Assembly: GCF_031583145.1 (NCBI RefSeq) | Contig: NZ_CP134050.1 | Coordinates: 5,721,501 to 5,785,500, forward strand | DNA length: 64,000 nucleotides | Direction of reading: 5' to 3' | DNA from: Brevibacillus brevis | GTDB lineage: Bacteria > Bacillota > Bacilli > Brevibacillales > Brevibacillaceae | Shown here: piece by piece, positions 1 through 8,303 of the stretch | How positions within the stretch are numbered: the stretch's first letter is position 1 | How the letters are laid out: every line of letters starts with the position of its first letter | Translations under genes and position numbers: made by a program | Notes under the pieces: model-generated | Databases searched by the model: none | Seen by the model: only the letters and a program-made list of their open reading frames with translations | Told to the model about the DNA's origin: nothing

Positions 1-2765
1 CTCTTCTCGATGTATACATGTTCCGCACCATCTTCTACTTTGAAACTAAATCCGCTCAAGAACTTGGCACTGGTTTGATAAGCTGTATCTGTTGCTTTTT
101 TCGTCAATTCGGTCGTTTTGCCATTCTCGATGATTTCCAGCTTTATGTCATTAATCGTTGGTGCTTTCGAAGACATATATAGAATGGAGTAGGTAAGGCT
201 GACCGATGGATCCGTAGTCAACTTGATTTCCAGTTCGTGTTCTCCTTGTCCCCTGGCGTTGATGATCTCACGAATAGCAGATGCTGGAATGGAAATAGAA
301 CCGACAGGGTTCGAAGCAGTGGATGGATTGATTTTCAACCCTCCAACTTTGCCATCCCCAATACCGTCATTATCATCTTGCGAATCGTTGTTATCATCAT
401 CAAGTTCAACTATATCAACATTATTTAATCTAACTATAATGTTTTGATTTGTCAGTTGGTAATTGTAAATTTTCCCGTTCAGTGTGTAGAAGTCACTATC
501 GCTGCTGGCTTCGTAACCACTCTCGAAAGTTTTTTGCCCCGTTCCGTCAGTATAGGTCAAATGTACGTAAGGGGATACCTCAACACGCAGTTTGTATGTG
601 ACGGAAACCGGGCCATTGGAACCCGAATACCTAATCTCCAGAGTCCCGGTACCTGCCGGAAGATTTTTCATGTCAATATAAATTTGATTTGTGCTTACTT
701 GGGGAGTAACTTCCTTCCCCTCATATAATACCTTGTAATCGGATGGGTTATTACTCATATTCTTGGTTTGGATGGTAATTCCCACATTCGATTTTCCTAG
801 GACGTTTACACCCCCCTCGTAAAGCTCCTTCGTCCCGTCGTAAGTCGCTTTGACAAATTGGGCCTTATTGGAGTCGGTAAACATAAATTTGTATTCGTAC
901 CCGTTAATAACTGCGTAGTCCTCTACCTCACTCGGGGGAGTAGCGTTGTCTTTTTGGATGAACACATAATCAGCACTAACCGTGTAGACATCCCCGTCTT
1001 TAAAGAGTCCTGCTTTAACCGTTGCATTATTGATTTTCGTTTGAATATCAGTATCAAACGTATACTCAGTAAATCCAGACCCTTTACTGTCTGCTTTTGA
1101 TGGAGCTACTTCGACCGTAAAGCTACTCCCCGGTTTCGAAAACTTGAGTCGCAGGGCTTTAAATGTTTGCAAGGCATTATTCTCAAACTGCAAGAGAGCC
1201 TTTCCTTTAATTCTGAAGGTCTCGGTGTTACCATTCGCATCTATACTACCTGATATCGTCACTACTTTGTTGAGATCCAAAGCATAGCTTTTCTCACTTG
1301 GCGGGGGACCAGGTATGGATTGGATTATCTCCACATTGTTAAGCTGATTGGCAGTATTTTTATCTCTCGACACAACATGGATTGTACGAGTGATGACTCC
1401 GACTGTTGTATTTTTACTATAAACAGTAAAAGCCAGTCTGTTCTCGCCTAGAACAGAAGAAATGGAAGCAGAAAAGGTCCCTGAGGAAACTTTGGTTTCC
1501 ACTTCTTCATTTGTAGTCATGTTTTTTACTACAACTCTGTCTGCACTCTTCACCGAACCGTCTACACTAAGTGACAACCGTTTATTCGAAGGAACAGTAA
1601 TCAAGGTAGTCGTCAATCCTAAAGGGGTGTCATTTACCGTAATATTGTCAATGTACGGAGTGTTATTGTACACCACAAAAAAATGAAGGTGTTCAATTCT
1701 TTTAGCGCCTACCTGATCATAAAACGTAATCTCATTCAGTCCCGGTTCCAGTTCAATATCATAAAAGGTAAAGCTCAAGCCGGATATTGATGGCGCGGTA
1801 GAACTTAAATCCTTGATGTTTTGACCGTTATTTGTGGAAATCTCCAATCTCAGGTTCTCAGGCTTTATACCACTTGAAGTTCCGACCACACCTCGAAGGG
1901 TGATATGATTCTCGGGATGAATAACAGCGTTATTTTTGCTATTCCCCTGGTCTTTGTAATCTGTTAATACGATCGCGCTGCCAACCTGTTGATAATCATA
2001 AACTACCGTTTTCTCGTACCCAGTGTTTACTGCAACGACCTTAATCATATTTAAACTGCTCTTAAGACTAATCGTTTCCAAACTAACGGTCGCTGGAAGT
2101 GGTTTTGCAAGAGTTCCCGAATACGATTGAACAGTCACACCATTTACTTGCACTTCTATCAGAGGTTCCGGATCAAGAGTTCCACCGTTATAGGAAAACT
2201 CAAGCCCCGACAATTTACTGTTATACACTACGATCGGATCGTTTTCATTGCCCGGGTCACCTACCCTCCCGACCTCAACTCCATTCGCCTTAAAAGTAAG
2301 CGATGTTCCATACGACCCTTTTTCCAGTTTGTAAAACATGGTAATCTTTTCATCGTTAAACGTTACTTCTACCTTTGTCACATTCCCGTTTCTATCAATA
2401 TCAAATTTATCCAGAGTAAGCGTGTTCCCAACAAACGCTTGTGGTTTGTCGAATGTAACTACTTGGTCCTGAACTTTGACTGTTACCGTATTATTATTTG
2501 CAACCGAGTTTGTCAGGACTATTCCTTTAATCGATCTTGTCTTTACTTCCACAGGATTGGATTGTGTACCAAAAGAGTTGATTTCACTAGGTGTAGTCTG
2601 ACCAGTACCACCATTATTTACGATTAAGTCGGAAGGGTTTTTAATAGTCCATGTTCCCTGTGCCGCAGCTGAAGTTGGAACCGCCGGGATCAGACCGGTT
2701 ACAAGCATCATCATGATCAAGCAAAGGGCGAACCAACGACGGACTTGTTGACTGGCTTTAAACAT
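1..2765 (-). CDS. Large secreted Ig-like/repeat protein, 5' part only
   Basis: The frame is open from an ATG at 2765 to the window edge, giving at least 921 residues with no stop, so the C-terminus is missing. GGAGAGG lies just upstream of the ATG. The N-terminus has a basic start, a hydrophobic core (about residues 12-27) and a small-residue run near PTSAAA, a typical Sec signal peptide. The mature part is rich in Asn, Thr, Val and Ser, with alternating hydrophobic stretches and phrases such as VTVKVQD and NTPYIDNITVND that look like stacked beta-sandwich (Ig/bacterial adhesin-like) domains. The gene is visibly more AT-rich than everything else in the window, suggesting recent acquisition or different selection. 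It lies behind the tagO terminator and so probably has its own promoter. The function is unknown; a surface or extracellular matrix role is only inferred. Confidence 0.8.
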   Translation of the reverse strand, partial: MFKASQQVRRWFALCLIMMMLVTGLIPAVPTSAAAQGTWTIKNPSDLIVNNGGTGQTTPSEINSFGTQSNPVEVKTRSIKGIVLTNSVANNNTVTVKVQDQVVTFDKPQAFVGNTLTLDKFDIDRNGNVTKVEVTFNDEKITMFYKLEKGSYGTSLTFKANGVEVGRVGDPGNENDPIVVYNSKLSGLEFSYNGGTLDPEPLIEVQVNGVTVQSYSGTLAKPLPATVSLETISLKSSLNMIKVVAVNTGYEKTVVYDYQQVGSAIVLTDYKDQGNSKNNAVIHPENHITLRGVVGTSSGIKPENLRLEISTNNGQNIKDLSSTAPSISGLSFTFYDIELEPGLNEITFYDQVGAKRIEHLHFFVVYNNTPYIDNITVNDTPLGLTTTLITVPSNKRLSLSVDGSVKSADRVVVKNMTTNEEVETKVSSGTFSASISSVLGENRLAFTVYSKNTTVGVITRTIHVVSRDKNTANQLNNVEIIQSIPGPPPSEKSYALDLNKVVTISGSIDANGNTETFRIKGKALLQFENNALQTFKALRLKFSKPGSSFTVEVAPSKADSKGSGFTEYTFDTDIQTKINNATVKAGLFKDGDVYTVSADYVFIQKDNATPPSEVEDYAVINGYEYKFMFTDSNKAQFVKATYDGTKELYEGGVNVLGKSNVGITIQTKNMSNNPSDYKVLYEGKEVTPQVSTNQIYIDMKNLPAGTGTLEIRYSGSNGPVSVTYKLRVEVSPYVHLTYTDGTGQKTFESGYEASSDSDFYTLNGKIYNYQLTNQNIIVRLNNVDIVELDDDNNDSQDDNDGIGDGKVGGLKINPSTASNPVGSISIPASAIREIINARGQGEHELEIKLTTDPSVSLTYSILYMSSKAPTINDIKLEIIENGKTTELTKKATDTAYQTSAKFLSGFSFKVEDGAEHVYIEK

Positions 2766-2838
2766 TGTTTCACCTCTCCAATTTTCTTTTTCCTTTATTT
2801 CCCCATTTTTTGTTCTGGGTATAGTTTTCTCCCTTTCA

Positions 2839-2865
2839 TTATCGGACAAATCGAGTCTCCACTTA
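2839..2865 (-). promoter_or_regulatory. Possible sigma-D-type promoter of the large secreted protein
   Basis: On the minus strand TAAG (2862-2865), 15 bases, then TCCGATAA (2839-2846) resembles the flagellar sigma-D pattern TAAA-N15-GCCGATAT. It is about 74 bases upstream of the ATG. Two positions deviate, so this is tentative. Confidence 0.25.
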
Positions 2866-2930
2866 AGTGTTTCTCCCCAAAAGAAGGAAAAGTTGTCTCC
2901 CCCATTGAATGGAAGGGAATTATAGAGCAT

Positions 2931-2970
2931 AAAAAGAACCAAGTAGATAAGCTCTACTTGGTTCTAAAAA
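2931..2970 (-). terminator. Terminator after tagO
   Basis: There is a perfect 13-bp stem (AGAACCAAGTAGA, 2935-2947, with 2953-2965) and a 5-base loop. It is flanked by A-runs on both sides, so it gives U-runs in either direction; on the minus strand it ends tagO transcription. Confidence 0.85.
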
Positions 2971-2984
2971 GTTACTTGTTGAGA

Positions 2985-4085
2985 TTAGTTAGTTCTCCGT
3001 TGTTGCTCCGCGTACTTGACTTTCAATCTGCGATACGCATTAATCAACGGTCTGTGTCTGCGGCTCACCAGTCCGACGATCTCCGTACCCAGGTGGGTCG
3101 CGATCAGAAGGGCGACCATGACGATGAGGGTCGTCCACTTGGTGGTCTTGGTGAGCAAGATCGCCATCGTTCCGAAGAAAATGCTGATCGAGTAAATCGT
3201 CAGCACGGTGGCCCTGTGGGACAGGCCCATGTTGAGCAGGCAGTGGTGCAAGTGCCCCTTGTCCGGGCTGGAGATCGGCTTCTTGTTCACGATCCGGCGC
3301 ACGATGGCGAAGAATGTGTCCCAGAGCGGCACGCCCAGCACGACGATGGGGATGATGAACGAAACGAAAAGTGCCTCTTTAAAACCCATGATCGACAAGG
3401 CAGCCAGGTTGAAGCCCAAAAACAGCGAACCGGTGTCGCCCATGAACAGGCGAGCCGGGTGAAAGTTGAAGTACAGAAAACCAACAATCGCTCCGAGGAG
3501 CACGAAACAGTAGGTGGCGACCTTGTAATCGCCCATCAGCAGCGCCATGATCGCCATCGTCGCAGTCGCGATGGCCGACACGCCAGCCGACAAGCCGTCC
3601 AGTCCGTCGATCAGATTGACGGCATTCGTCACGCCGACGATCCAAAACATCGTGATCGGGATGGCGAGCCAGAAGAGCCAGCCGCTGCTGAAATCGATGC
3701 TGCCTGTGTACGGCAGGTTGACGACGCCAATTTTCAGGCCGAACGGAATGACGACGATCGCCGTCGCAGCCAGTTGGCCAAGCAGCTTCCACTTGGGCGA
3801 GAGCTGATACTTGTCATCCAGCATCCCCACTACCATCACAATCGTGCTGCCGATGAAAATCCCCAGCATTTCCCCGATGCTCGAGTACGGCACGAACAGG
3901 AAGAACGCTACCAGATAGCCCAGGTAAATCGCGAGTCCGCCCATGCGGGGCATGATCCGCGTATGTACCTTGCGCTGGTTGGGCGCATCGACTGCTCCTA
4001 CCTTCACTGCGAGCCTCTTTACATACGGTGTAGCAATAAACGATACGATCAGCGAAGTCAAAAATCCGAGGATTAATGTAGACAT
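2985..4085 (-). CDS. tagO: Undecaprenyl-phosphate GlcNAc-1-phosphate transferase (TagO/WecA family)
   Basis: A 366-residue polytopic membrane enzyme of the MraY/WecA superfamily. It transfers GlcNAc-1-phosphate from UDP-GlcNAc to undecaprenyl phosphate, the first step of wall teichoic acid and other lipid-linked glycans. Visible signatures are the Asp pair D90-D91 (GMLDDKYQL), NLIDGLDG at 157-164, FMGDTGS at 214-220 and the GHLHH loop near 277-281, separated by roughly ten hydrophobic segments. The ATG is preceded by GAGGAG at 8 bases. It follows tagA by a short gap and ends in a strong hairpin, so tagA-tagO looks like one unit. MraY itself is unlikely because the HLHH loop is WecA/TagO-like and no mur cluster adjoins. 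Confidence 0.93.
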   Translation of the reverse strand: MSTLILGFLTSLIVSFIATPYVKRLAVKVGAVDAPNQRKVHTRIMPRMGGLAIYLGYLVAFFLFVPYSSIGEMLGIFIGSTIVMVVGMLDDKYQLSPKWKLLGQLAATAIVVIPFGLKIGVVNLPYTGSIDFSSGWLFWLAIPITMFWIVGVTNAVNLIDGLDGLSAGVSAIATATMAIMALLMGDYKVATYCFVLLGAIVGFLYFNFHPARLFMGDTGSLFLGFNLAALSIMGFKEALFVSFIIPIVVLGVPLWDTFFAIVRRIVNKKPISSPDKGHLHHCLLNMGLSHRATVLTIYSISIFFGTMAILLTKTTKWTTLIVMVALLIATHLGTEIVGLVSRRHRPLINAYRRLKVKYAEQQRRTN

Positions 4086-4112
4086 CGACTGTTCTCCTCT
4101 CTACCGGTGCAT

Positions 4113-4850
4113 CTAGGAGCGGCTTCTCCGTTTTTCTCTCAAGACTGTCAGGACAAACCGCGGAATGGCGAGCTGTCTCTTCCAGCGGGAAGGCTGGGAG
4201 ATCAGGCGGTAAAACCATTCGAGGTGCAGTTTTTGCCAGAAGACAGGGGCGCGTTTGACTTTCCCGGAAATGACGTCAAAGCTGCCGCCTACTCCCATCA
4301 TCAGGGAAGCATTCAACTGATCGCGATACTTGTTCATCCACTCTTCCTGCCTCGGCGCTCCCAGCGCCACAAACAGGAGATGAGGCTTTTTCTCCGCGAT
4401 TTCCCGCACGATTTGTTCATCTTCGTCTTGTCGGAAATATCCGTCCCGATACCCGACGACGCGCGCGTTCGGATAGCGCTCAGCCAGCTTTTGTGCCGCC
4501 AGACTGATCACATCCGGGCGCGCTCCAAGCAAATATACATCCCAACGGTGACGGTCTGCCTCGAGCATCAATGCCTCCAGCAGCTCGACACCCGTAACGC
4601 GCTCATAGATCGGTTGGTTCGTCCATTTGGCCGCATAGACGATCCCGATGCCATCGGGAACGACATAGGCTTGTTCGACAATGGAACGAAAGTCACGATT
4701 TTCCCTTGCCAGCATCACGATCTCCGGATTGGCGGTCACCACATGGGTTCGCTCTCCGTTCTCAATCCGCTCGACCATGTATTCGACGCTTTCGCGAAAA
4801 CCGCGTGTCGAAAAAGGTACCCCTAGTATACTTGCGACCTGTTTGGCCAA
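4113..4850 (-). CDS. tagA: WecG/TagA/CpsF family glycosyltransferase
   Basis: The family adds ManNAc (or a related sugar) from the UDP donor to undecaprenyl-PP-GlcNAc, the second step of teichoic-acid linkage-unit synthesis, at the inner membrane face. The protein shows TANPEIVML, the VVPDGIG loop, RVTGVELLE, FVALGAPRQEEW, GVGGSFD and the aromatic/basic C-terminal tail (LEWFYRLI followed by QPSRWKRQ) that contacts the membrane. The frame opens with TTG at 4865, but AAGGTG lies 6 bases before a second TTG at 4850, which I take as the start (245 aa). The gene is upstream of, and close to, tagO. Whether the product enters teichoic acid or a secondary wall polymer that anchors SLH proteins cannot be told from the sequence. 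Confidence 0.9.
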   Translation of the reverse strand: MAKQVASILGVPFSTRGFRESVEYMVERIENGERTHVVTANPEIVMLARENRDFRSIVEQAYVVPDGIGIVYAAKWTNQPIYERVTGVELLEALMLEADRHRWDVYLLGARPDVISLAAQKLAERYPNARVVGYRDGYFRQDEDEQIVREIAEKKPHLLFVALGAPRQEEWMNKYRDQLNASLMMGVGGSFDVISGKVKRAPVFWQKLHLEWFYRLISQPSRWKRQLAIPRFVLTVLREKRRSRS

Positions 4851-4895
4851 TATTTTCACCTTCAATGTGTAAGTTGCCCACTTGCCATTTTACCC

Positions 4896-4932
4896 GAAAA
4901 GAAAGGCACATTCAAGATGTCATGAATGTGCC
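4896..4932 (-). terminator. Terminator overlapping the fabZ stop
   Basis: A perfect 10-bp stem (4905-4914 with 4923-4932) starts in the last fabZ codons and is followed on the minus strand by TTTCTTTTC. It separates fabZ from tagA. Confidence 0.75.
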
Positions 4933-5378
4933 CCAGCCGCTGCAGTGAGCGCAAACATCAGTCCGCCCTCGGCTACAACCTTGCCATTTACCAATGCTTT
5001 CCCGTATCCTTTTCCGACTGTCCCGCGAACGCGGGTCAATTCGACATCCAGCGTCAGCGTGTCGCCGGGCTTCACCTGGTCCTTGAATCGGAACTCGTCA
5101 ATGCCGGCGAACAACCCGATTTTTCCTCGATGTTCCTCCATGCTCAGCATGGCTACGGCCCCGACCTGCGCCAGCGCTTCCACAATTAGGACGCCTGGCA
5201 TGACCGGGTACCCAGGGAAATGGCCCTGGAAAAACGGCTCGTTGATCGTAACGTTTTTCACGCCGACTGCCCGCTTGCCATGCTCCAGCTCCACAATTTT
5301 GTCTACCAGCAAAAACGGATACCGATGAGGAATGATTTCCTGAATTTGCACGATATCCAAAGGCGCTTGAAATTCCAT
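4920..5378 (-). CDS. fabZ: 3-hydroxyacyl-[ACP] dehydratase FabZ
   Basis: A 152-residue cytosolic hotdog-fold dehydratase of type II fatty acid synthesis; it removes water from 3-hydroxyacyl-ACP to give trans-2-enoyl-ACP. The catalytic His53 lies in GHFPGYPVMPG and the catalytic Glu67 in VEALAQ; HRYPFLLVD (18-26) is also typical. An ATG exists at 5399, but GGAG about 9 bases before the ATG at 5378 sets the start. In Bacillus subtilis the fabZ gene (ywpB) also sits beside flhP/flhO/mbl, matching this context. It is flanked by terminators on both sides, so it is probably transcribed alone. Confidence 0.95.
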   Translation of the reverse strand: MEFQAPLDIVQIQEIIPHRYPFLLVDKIVELEHGKRAVGVKNVTINEPFFQGHFPGYPVMPGVLIVEALAQVGAVAMLSMEEHRGKIGLFAGIDEFRFKDQVKPGDTLTLDVELTRVRGTVGKGYGKALVNGKVVAEGGLMFALTAAAGAHS

Positions 5379-5497
5379 GATACACCGCTCCATTTCCATT
5401 CATAACTAGACTTGTCCATGTATGAAGACCAAACAGCTTTGTGAGAATAAAGACAACACCCGTCTTCGCTGACGCGATTTCCGGGGTTGAGATAAAG

Positions 5498-5535
5498 GAG
5501 CGCTTCCCCTTTTGACAAGTGGAAGTGCTCTTTTT
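5498..5535. terminator. Hairpin between the CDP-alcohol transferase gene and fabZ
   Basis: GAGCGCTTCC (5498-5507) pairs with GGAAGTGCTC (5521-5530), with one wobble pair. A T-run follows on the plus strand and a weaker CTTTAT on the minus strand, where it would end the CDP-alcohol transferase transcript. Confidence 0.55.
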
Positions 5536-5545
5536 CCCCCTCCAC

Positions 5546-6061
5546 CTAAGCGCGATTCAGCAAACGAAACTTCCCGAGGTAGATCGCGCTCGTTATAAAC
5601 GAAAAGGCCATCACTGTCCAAAGAATCGCTTCACTGTGCTCGTACCGGTACATAATCAAAGGGAAGACCAGATAAAACAATACGGTCGTCAGTTTGCCAT
5701 AGGCGTTTGCCGGTACGGTCTTCTTTCCGCGAAGGTGGTAGATCGCTCCCGTCACGATCATCGCGACATCCCGCGCAAAGAAAAACAAGGCAGCCCACAA
5801 GCTGATACGCTCCGTCAAAAACAGGGAAGCGATCACAGCCATCATCATCAATTTATCGGCAAGCGGATCCAGCATGATCCCAAGTGTGGTCACCAGCTTA
5901 TGTTTCCTCGCGATGTACCCGTCCGCAATATCCGTCAATCCCGCCAAGATCAGGATGCCCAAAGCGATCTCTACATGATACGGGTTTGCCGAAAAAAAGA
6001 CGTATAGGTACAAAGGGATAAGCACGATGCGAAAGATCGTAAGCAAATTAGGAAGATTCAC
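5546..6061 (-). CDS. CDP-alcohol phosphatidyltransferase family protein (PgsA-like)
   Basis: A 171-residue integral membrane enzyme that exchanges CMP of a CDP-alcohol (probably CDP-diacylglycerol) for another alcohol, giving a phospholipid or precursor. The diagnostic motif is complete: D44-x2-D47-G48-x2-A51-R52-x8-G61-x3-D65-x3-D69. Five to six hydrophobic helices surround it. The start is a GTG with GGAGGG about 6 bases upstream. The size matches phosphatidylglycerophosphate synthase, but the window does not carry the usual pgsA neighbours (rny, cinA, recA), so this may be a paralogue; the alcohol substrate is unresolved. It has its own promoter and a hairpin after it. Confidence 0.85.
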   Translation of the reverse strand: MNLPNLLTIFRIVLIPLYLYVFFSANPYHVEIALGILILAGLTDIADGYIARKHKLVTTLGIMLDPLADKLMMMAVIASLFLTERISLWAALFFFARDVAMIVTGAIYHLRGKKTVPANAYGKLTTVLFYLVFPLIMYRYEHSEAILWTVMAFSFITSAIYLGKFRLLNRA

Positions 6062-6112
6062 GGATATCCCTCCGTAGTCAGATCGTCACTTCCTTTTTCA
6101 ACCACTCGATCT

Positions 6113-6142
6113 ATTATACTCTGTGGACAAACGCTACAACAA
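6113..6142 (-). promoter_or_regulatory. Sigma-A promoter of the CDP-alcohol transferase gene
   Basis: TTGTTG (6137-6142), 18 bases, TATAAT (6113-6118) on the minus strand, about 50 bases before the GTG and directly after the preceding terminator. Confidence 0.6.
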
Positions 6143-6150
6143 GTCCCCGT

Positions 6151-6185
6151 AAAAAGCAGCAAGCCCAAACCGAGCGGTCCGGGCT
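6151..6185 (-). terminator. Terminator after the EpuA-like gene
   Basis: A 10-bp stem with two G-U pairs (6162-6171 with 6176-6185), a 4-base loop and a downstream U-run from the A-run at 6151-6155. It ends the mbl-flhO-flhP-epuA unit. Confidence 0.7.
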
Positions 6186-6207
6186 GCGACTGCCTGCAGA
6201 CCTGCGA

Positions 6208-6456
6208 TCACGTCTCCGCAAACAACAGGTCCCACATATGCTTGTATGTATTCAGATCAAAAACTTCTGCCGTCGGCTTGTGTCCTACCACGCCGTACCC
6301 GATCATCAGCCCGATGACCAGGGAGAAGAAGAGCAGAAGCGGAACCATCAGGACTTTGATCATGACGATGGACCAATTCCTGCCTCTCCGTGGGCGCTCT
6401 TTATTCTTGGCTTCCTGGGTATCACGCGGGAATGGTTGTCCCCCTGCTCGATTCAT
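6208..6456 (-). CDS. EpuA-type small membrane protein ('DNA-directed RNA polymerase subunit beta' family)
   Basis: An 82-residue protein with a basic N-terminus (PRRGRNW), one transmembrane helix around residues 26-50 (VLMVPLLLFFSLVIGLMIGYG) and a short outer tail (YKHMWDLLFAET). This matches the Firmicute EpuA family, whose common label as an RNA polymerase beta subunit is historical and unsupported by sequence. The frame allows an ATG at 6474, but GGAGAGGAG directly before the ATG at 6456 favours the shorter form. It follows flhP closely and shares the terminator. In many Bacillales it is found next to flhO/flhP, so it may act at the cell envelope; the function is unknown. Confidence 0.8.
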   Translation of the reverse strand: MNRAGGQPFPRDTQEAKNKERPRRGRNWSIVMIKVLMVPLLLFFSLVIGLMIGYGVVGHKPTAEVFDLNTYKHMWDLLFAET

Positions 6457-6482
6457 GCTCCTCTCTCCCGTCATCCTATAGA

Positions 6483-7319
6483 TTACCTGCTCCTCAGCGA
6501 ATTCGCGATGCTCATCATCTCGTCGCTGATGCCGATCGCCCGAGAGTTCAGCTGATATGCGCGCTGAATATTCACCAGCTGGGACATTTCCTCCATCATG
6601 TTGACATTGGAGGTCTCCAGCGCCCCCTGGCGCAGAGTCGCGCTGCCTTCTGCCAGCACATTGGTATATTTGGTCGATGGATTGTCTCCGGATGCAATCT
6701 CGGCGTCGAACAGGTTTTGCCCGACTTGCTGCAGCTGGTCAGGATTGTCCACCTTCCAGACGCCAATTCTGCCGTACTCGGTACCATCTGCGTTCAGTAC
6801 GCCCTCTTTGGAGATCTGGATATTGCGCACAGGCTCCGGCAATACGAACGGCACGCCGTTGTCATCCGTCAAAATATAGCCCGACGGCGTATGCAGCACG
6901 TAGCCGCCCTCGTCGTCGTCATACTCGATCTGAAACGCCCCGTCGCGCGTCAGCCGGTTTTCTTCCTGGATGACCGCACCTGTGGCGTCCTTGATTTTTT
7001 TCGTGACAAGAAAATACCCGTCACCTTCGATGGCGACGTCTGTCGGCACATCCGTCTGCTTGATGCTGCCCTGGCCCATATCGAGCTTGGTCAATCCGAG
7101 CCGCGCCCCGCTCCCGATGCGAAGGCCGGCCGGAGTGTTGCGATTTTGGTTGTCGACCGCAGGCTGTTCGTTCATCGAGCCGGACAACAGCTCGGAAAAC
7201 GAAGCCACGCGGCGCTTGTATCCCGGCGTATCGAGATTCGACAGGTTGTTCGACGTATTGTCCAGCGCTTGCTGGATGCCGCGCATGGCGGCTGTGGAAA
7301 TATTAAGCGACTGTATCAT
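6483..7319 (-). CDS. flhP: Flagellar hook-basal body protein FlhP (FlgG-like rod protein)
   Basis: A 278-residue exported axial flagellar protein of the FlgF/FlgG family, expected to build the distal rod. The N-terminal heptad region with NNLSNLDTPGYKR is the classical rod/hook signature, DVAIEGDGYFLV is the central core motif, and the C-terminal helix (MMEEMSQLVNIQRAYQLN) pairs with the N-terminal one in the assembled rod. GGGAGG precedes the ATG. It lies 12 bases behind flhO, in the order mbl-flhO-flhP known from Bacillus subtilis. The flg/fli operon must be elsewhere. Confidence 0.93.
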   Translation of the reverse strand: MIQSLNISTAAMRGIQQALDNTSNNLSNLDTPGYKRRVASFSELLSGSMNEQPAVDNQNRNTPAGLRIGSGARLGLTKLDMGQGSIKQTDVPTDVAIEGDGYFLVTKKIKDATGAVIQEENRLTRDGAFQIEYDDDEGGYVLHTPSGYILTDDNGVPFVLPEPVRNIQISKEGVLNADGTEYGRIGVWKVDNPDQLQQVGQNLFDAEIASGDNPSTKYTNVLAEGSATLRQGALETSNVNMMEEMSQLVNIQRAYQLNSRAIGISDEMMSIANSLRSR

Positions 7320-7331
7320 GGCTGCCTCCCG

Positions 7332-8297
7332 TTACCCGTTTACCCGGCCGATTTCATTCGCGGCTTTTTCCAGCGTGCCATCGATGGTCGTGATCACCCG
7401 CTGATTCGCTTCATACGCGCGCAGTACACTCATCATCCCTGTGATCGTCTGCATCGGATCGACGTTGGCCCGCTCGATCCAGCCTTGCTGCGTTCCGTAG
7501 CGTCCCGCGATCGCAGGAGTCGTGTATTGACCTGCCGCCAAAGCTGCCTGATCGTTGGCTTCGGCCACATCCAGCGCTTCCGCCTGCGCTTCGCCTTCCA
7601 GACGGAATACATTGGTCCCTTCGCGCACGAGCTGCAGCGGATCCGTCACCACGCTCAGTCCGAGCCTTGGGTGGTTGGGCAGCGTTTCCAGCGTGCCGGT
7701 AGCCGGATCTTCGTATTGCAGCTCTCCCTGGCGGCTGATCTTCAGACCCTGGCCTGCGCTCACCCCGTTCGGATCGTTGACGAGAATGGCCCGATTATCG
7801 CCGTCCAGCACGTAGTACCCGTCCGCCGTCACGAGATAGCCGTCCGCATTGACGCTCCAGTTTCCGTTCCGCGTGTAGCGGACATCTTCCGGCTGCGCGG
7901 GCTGGGTTGCATCCTCCAGGCGTGCCACGCTGTAAAACAACCGGCGTTCCTTGCCATCCTGATCGGGCTGCAGATTGTCCAGCAAAGCCACATCGTATGG
8001 ATTGCGCGTTTCCGCGATATCCCCTTGCGTAAACATGGGCATAGCCTCCGACATGTAAACGCCGGAGTTCAGACGACCGATCACGGCAGCCTGTCCAGTC
8101 AAATTCGGGTAGCCTTGAACATCCGGCCCCTCCTGATCGCGGATGCGGGAAAGCAATTGTTCCGGAAATGCGCGCATCACACCCACATCCTGCTTGTAGC
8201 CCGGCGTGTTGATGTTGGCCAGATTGTTCGCCAGCGTTTCTTGCCTGTTCTGCAGGGCCAGCATGCCGGATGCAGACGTATACAAGCCTCTGATCAC
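7332..8297 (-). CDS. flhO: Flagellar hook-basal body protein FlhO (FlgF/FlgG-like)
   Basis: A 321-residue rod protein paralogous to its neighbour FlhP. It has the N-terminal signature NNLANINTPGYKQ, a middle region of beta strands, and a C-terminal helix ending ITTIDGTLEKAANEIG. It starts with GTG; the GGGGG ribosome site lies in the last codons of mbl, so translation is probably coupled. The linker after residue 210 (rich in Ala, Glu, Asp: AEALDVAEANDQAALAAGQ) is somewhat long. It is expected to be secreted by the flagellar type III system and placed in the rod. Its pairing with mbl is conserved across Bacillales and probably historical rather than functional. Confidence 0.92.
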   Translation of the reverse strand: MIRGLYTSASGMLALQNRQETLANNLANINTPGYKQDVGVMRAFPEQLLSRIRDQEGPDVQGYPNLTGQAAVIGRLNSGVYMSEAMPMFTQGDIAETRNPYDVALLDNLQPDQDGKERRLFYSVARLEDATQPAQPEDVRYTRNGNWSVNADGYLVTADGYYVLDGDNRAILVNDPNGVSAGQGLKISRQGELQYEDPATGTLETLPNHPRLGLSVVTDPLQLVREGTNVFRLEGEAQAEALDVAEANDQAALAAGQYTTPAIAGRYGTQQGWIERANVDPMQTITGMMSVLRAYEANQRVITTIDGTLEKAANEIGRVNG

Positions 8298-8303
8298 GTA
8301 ATC

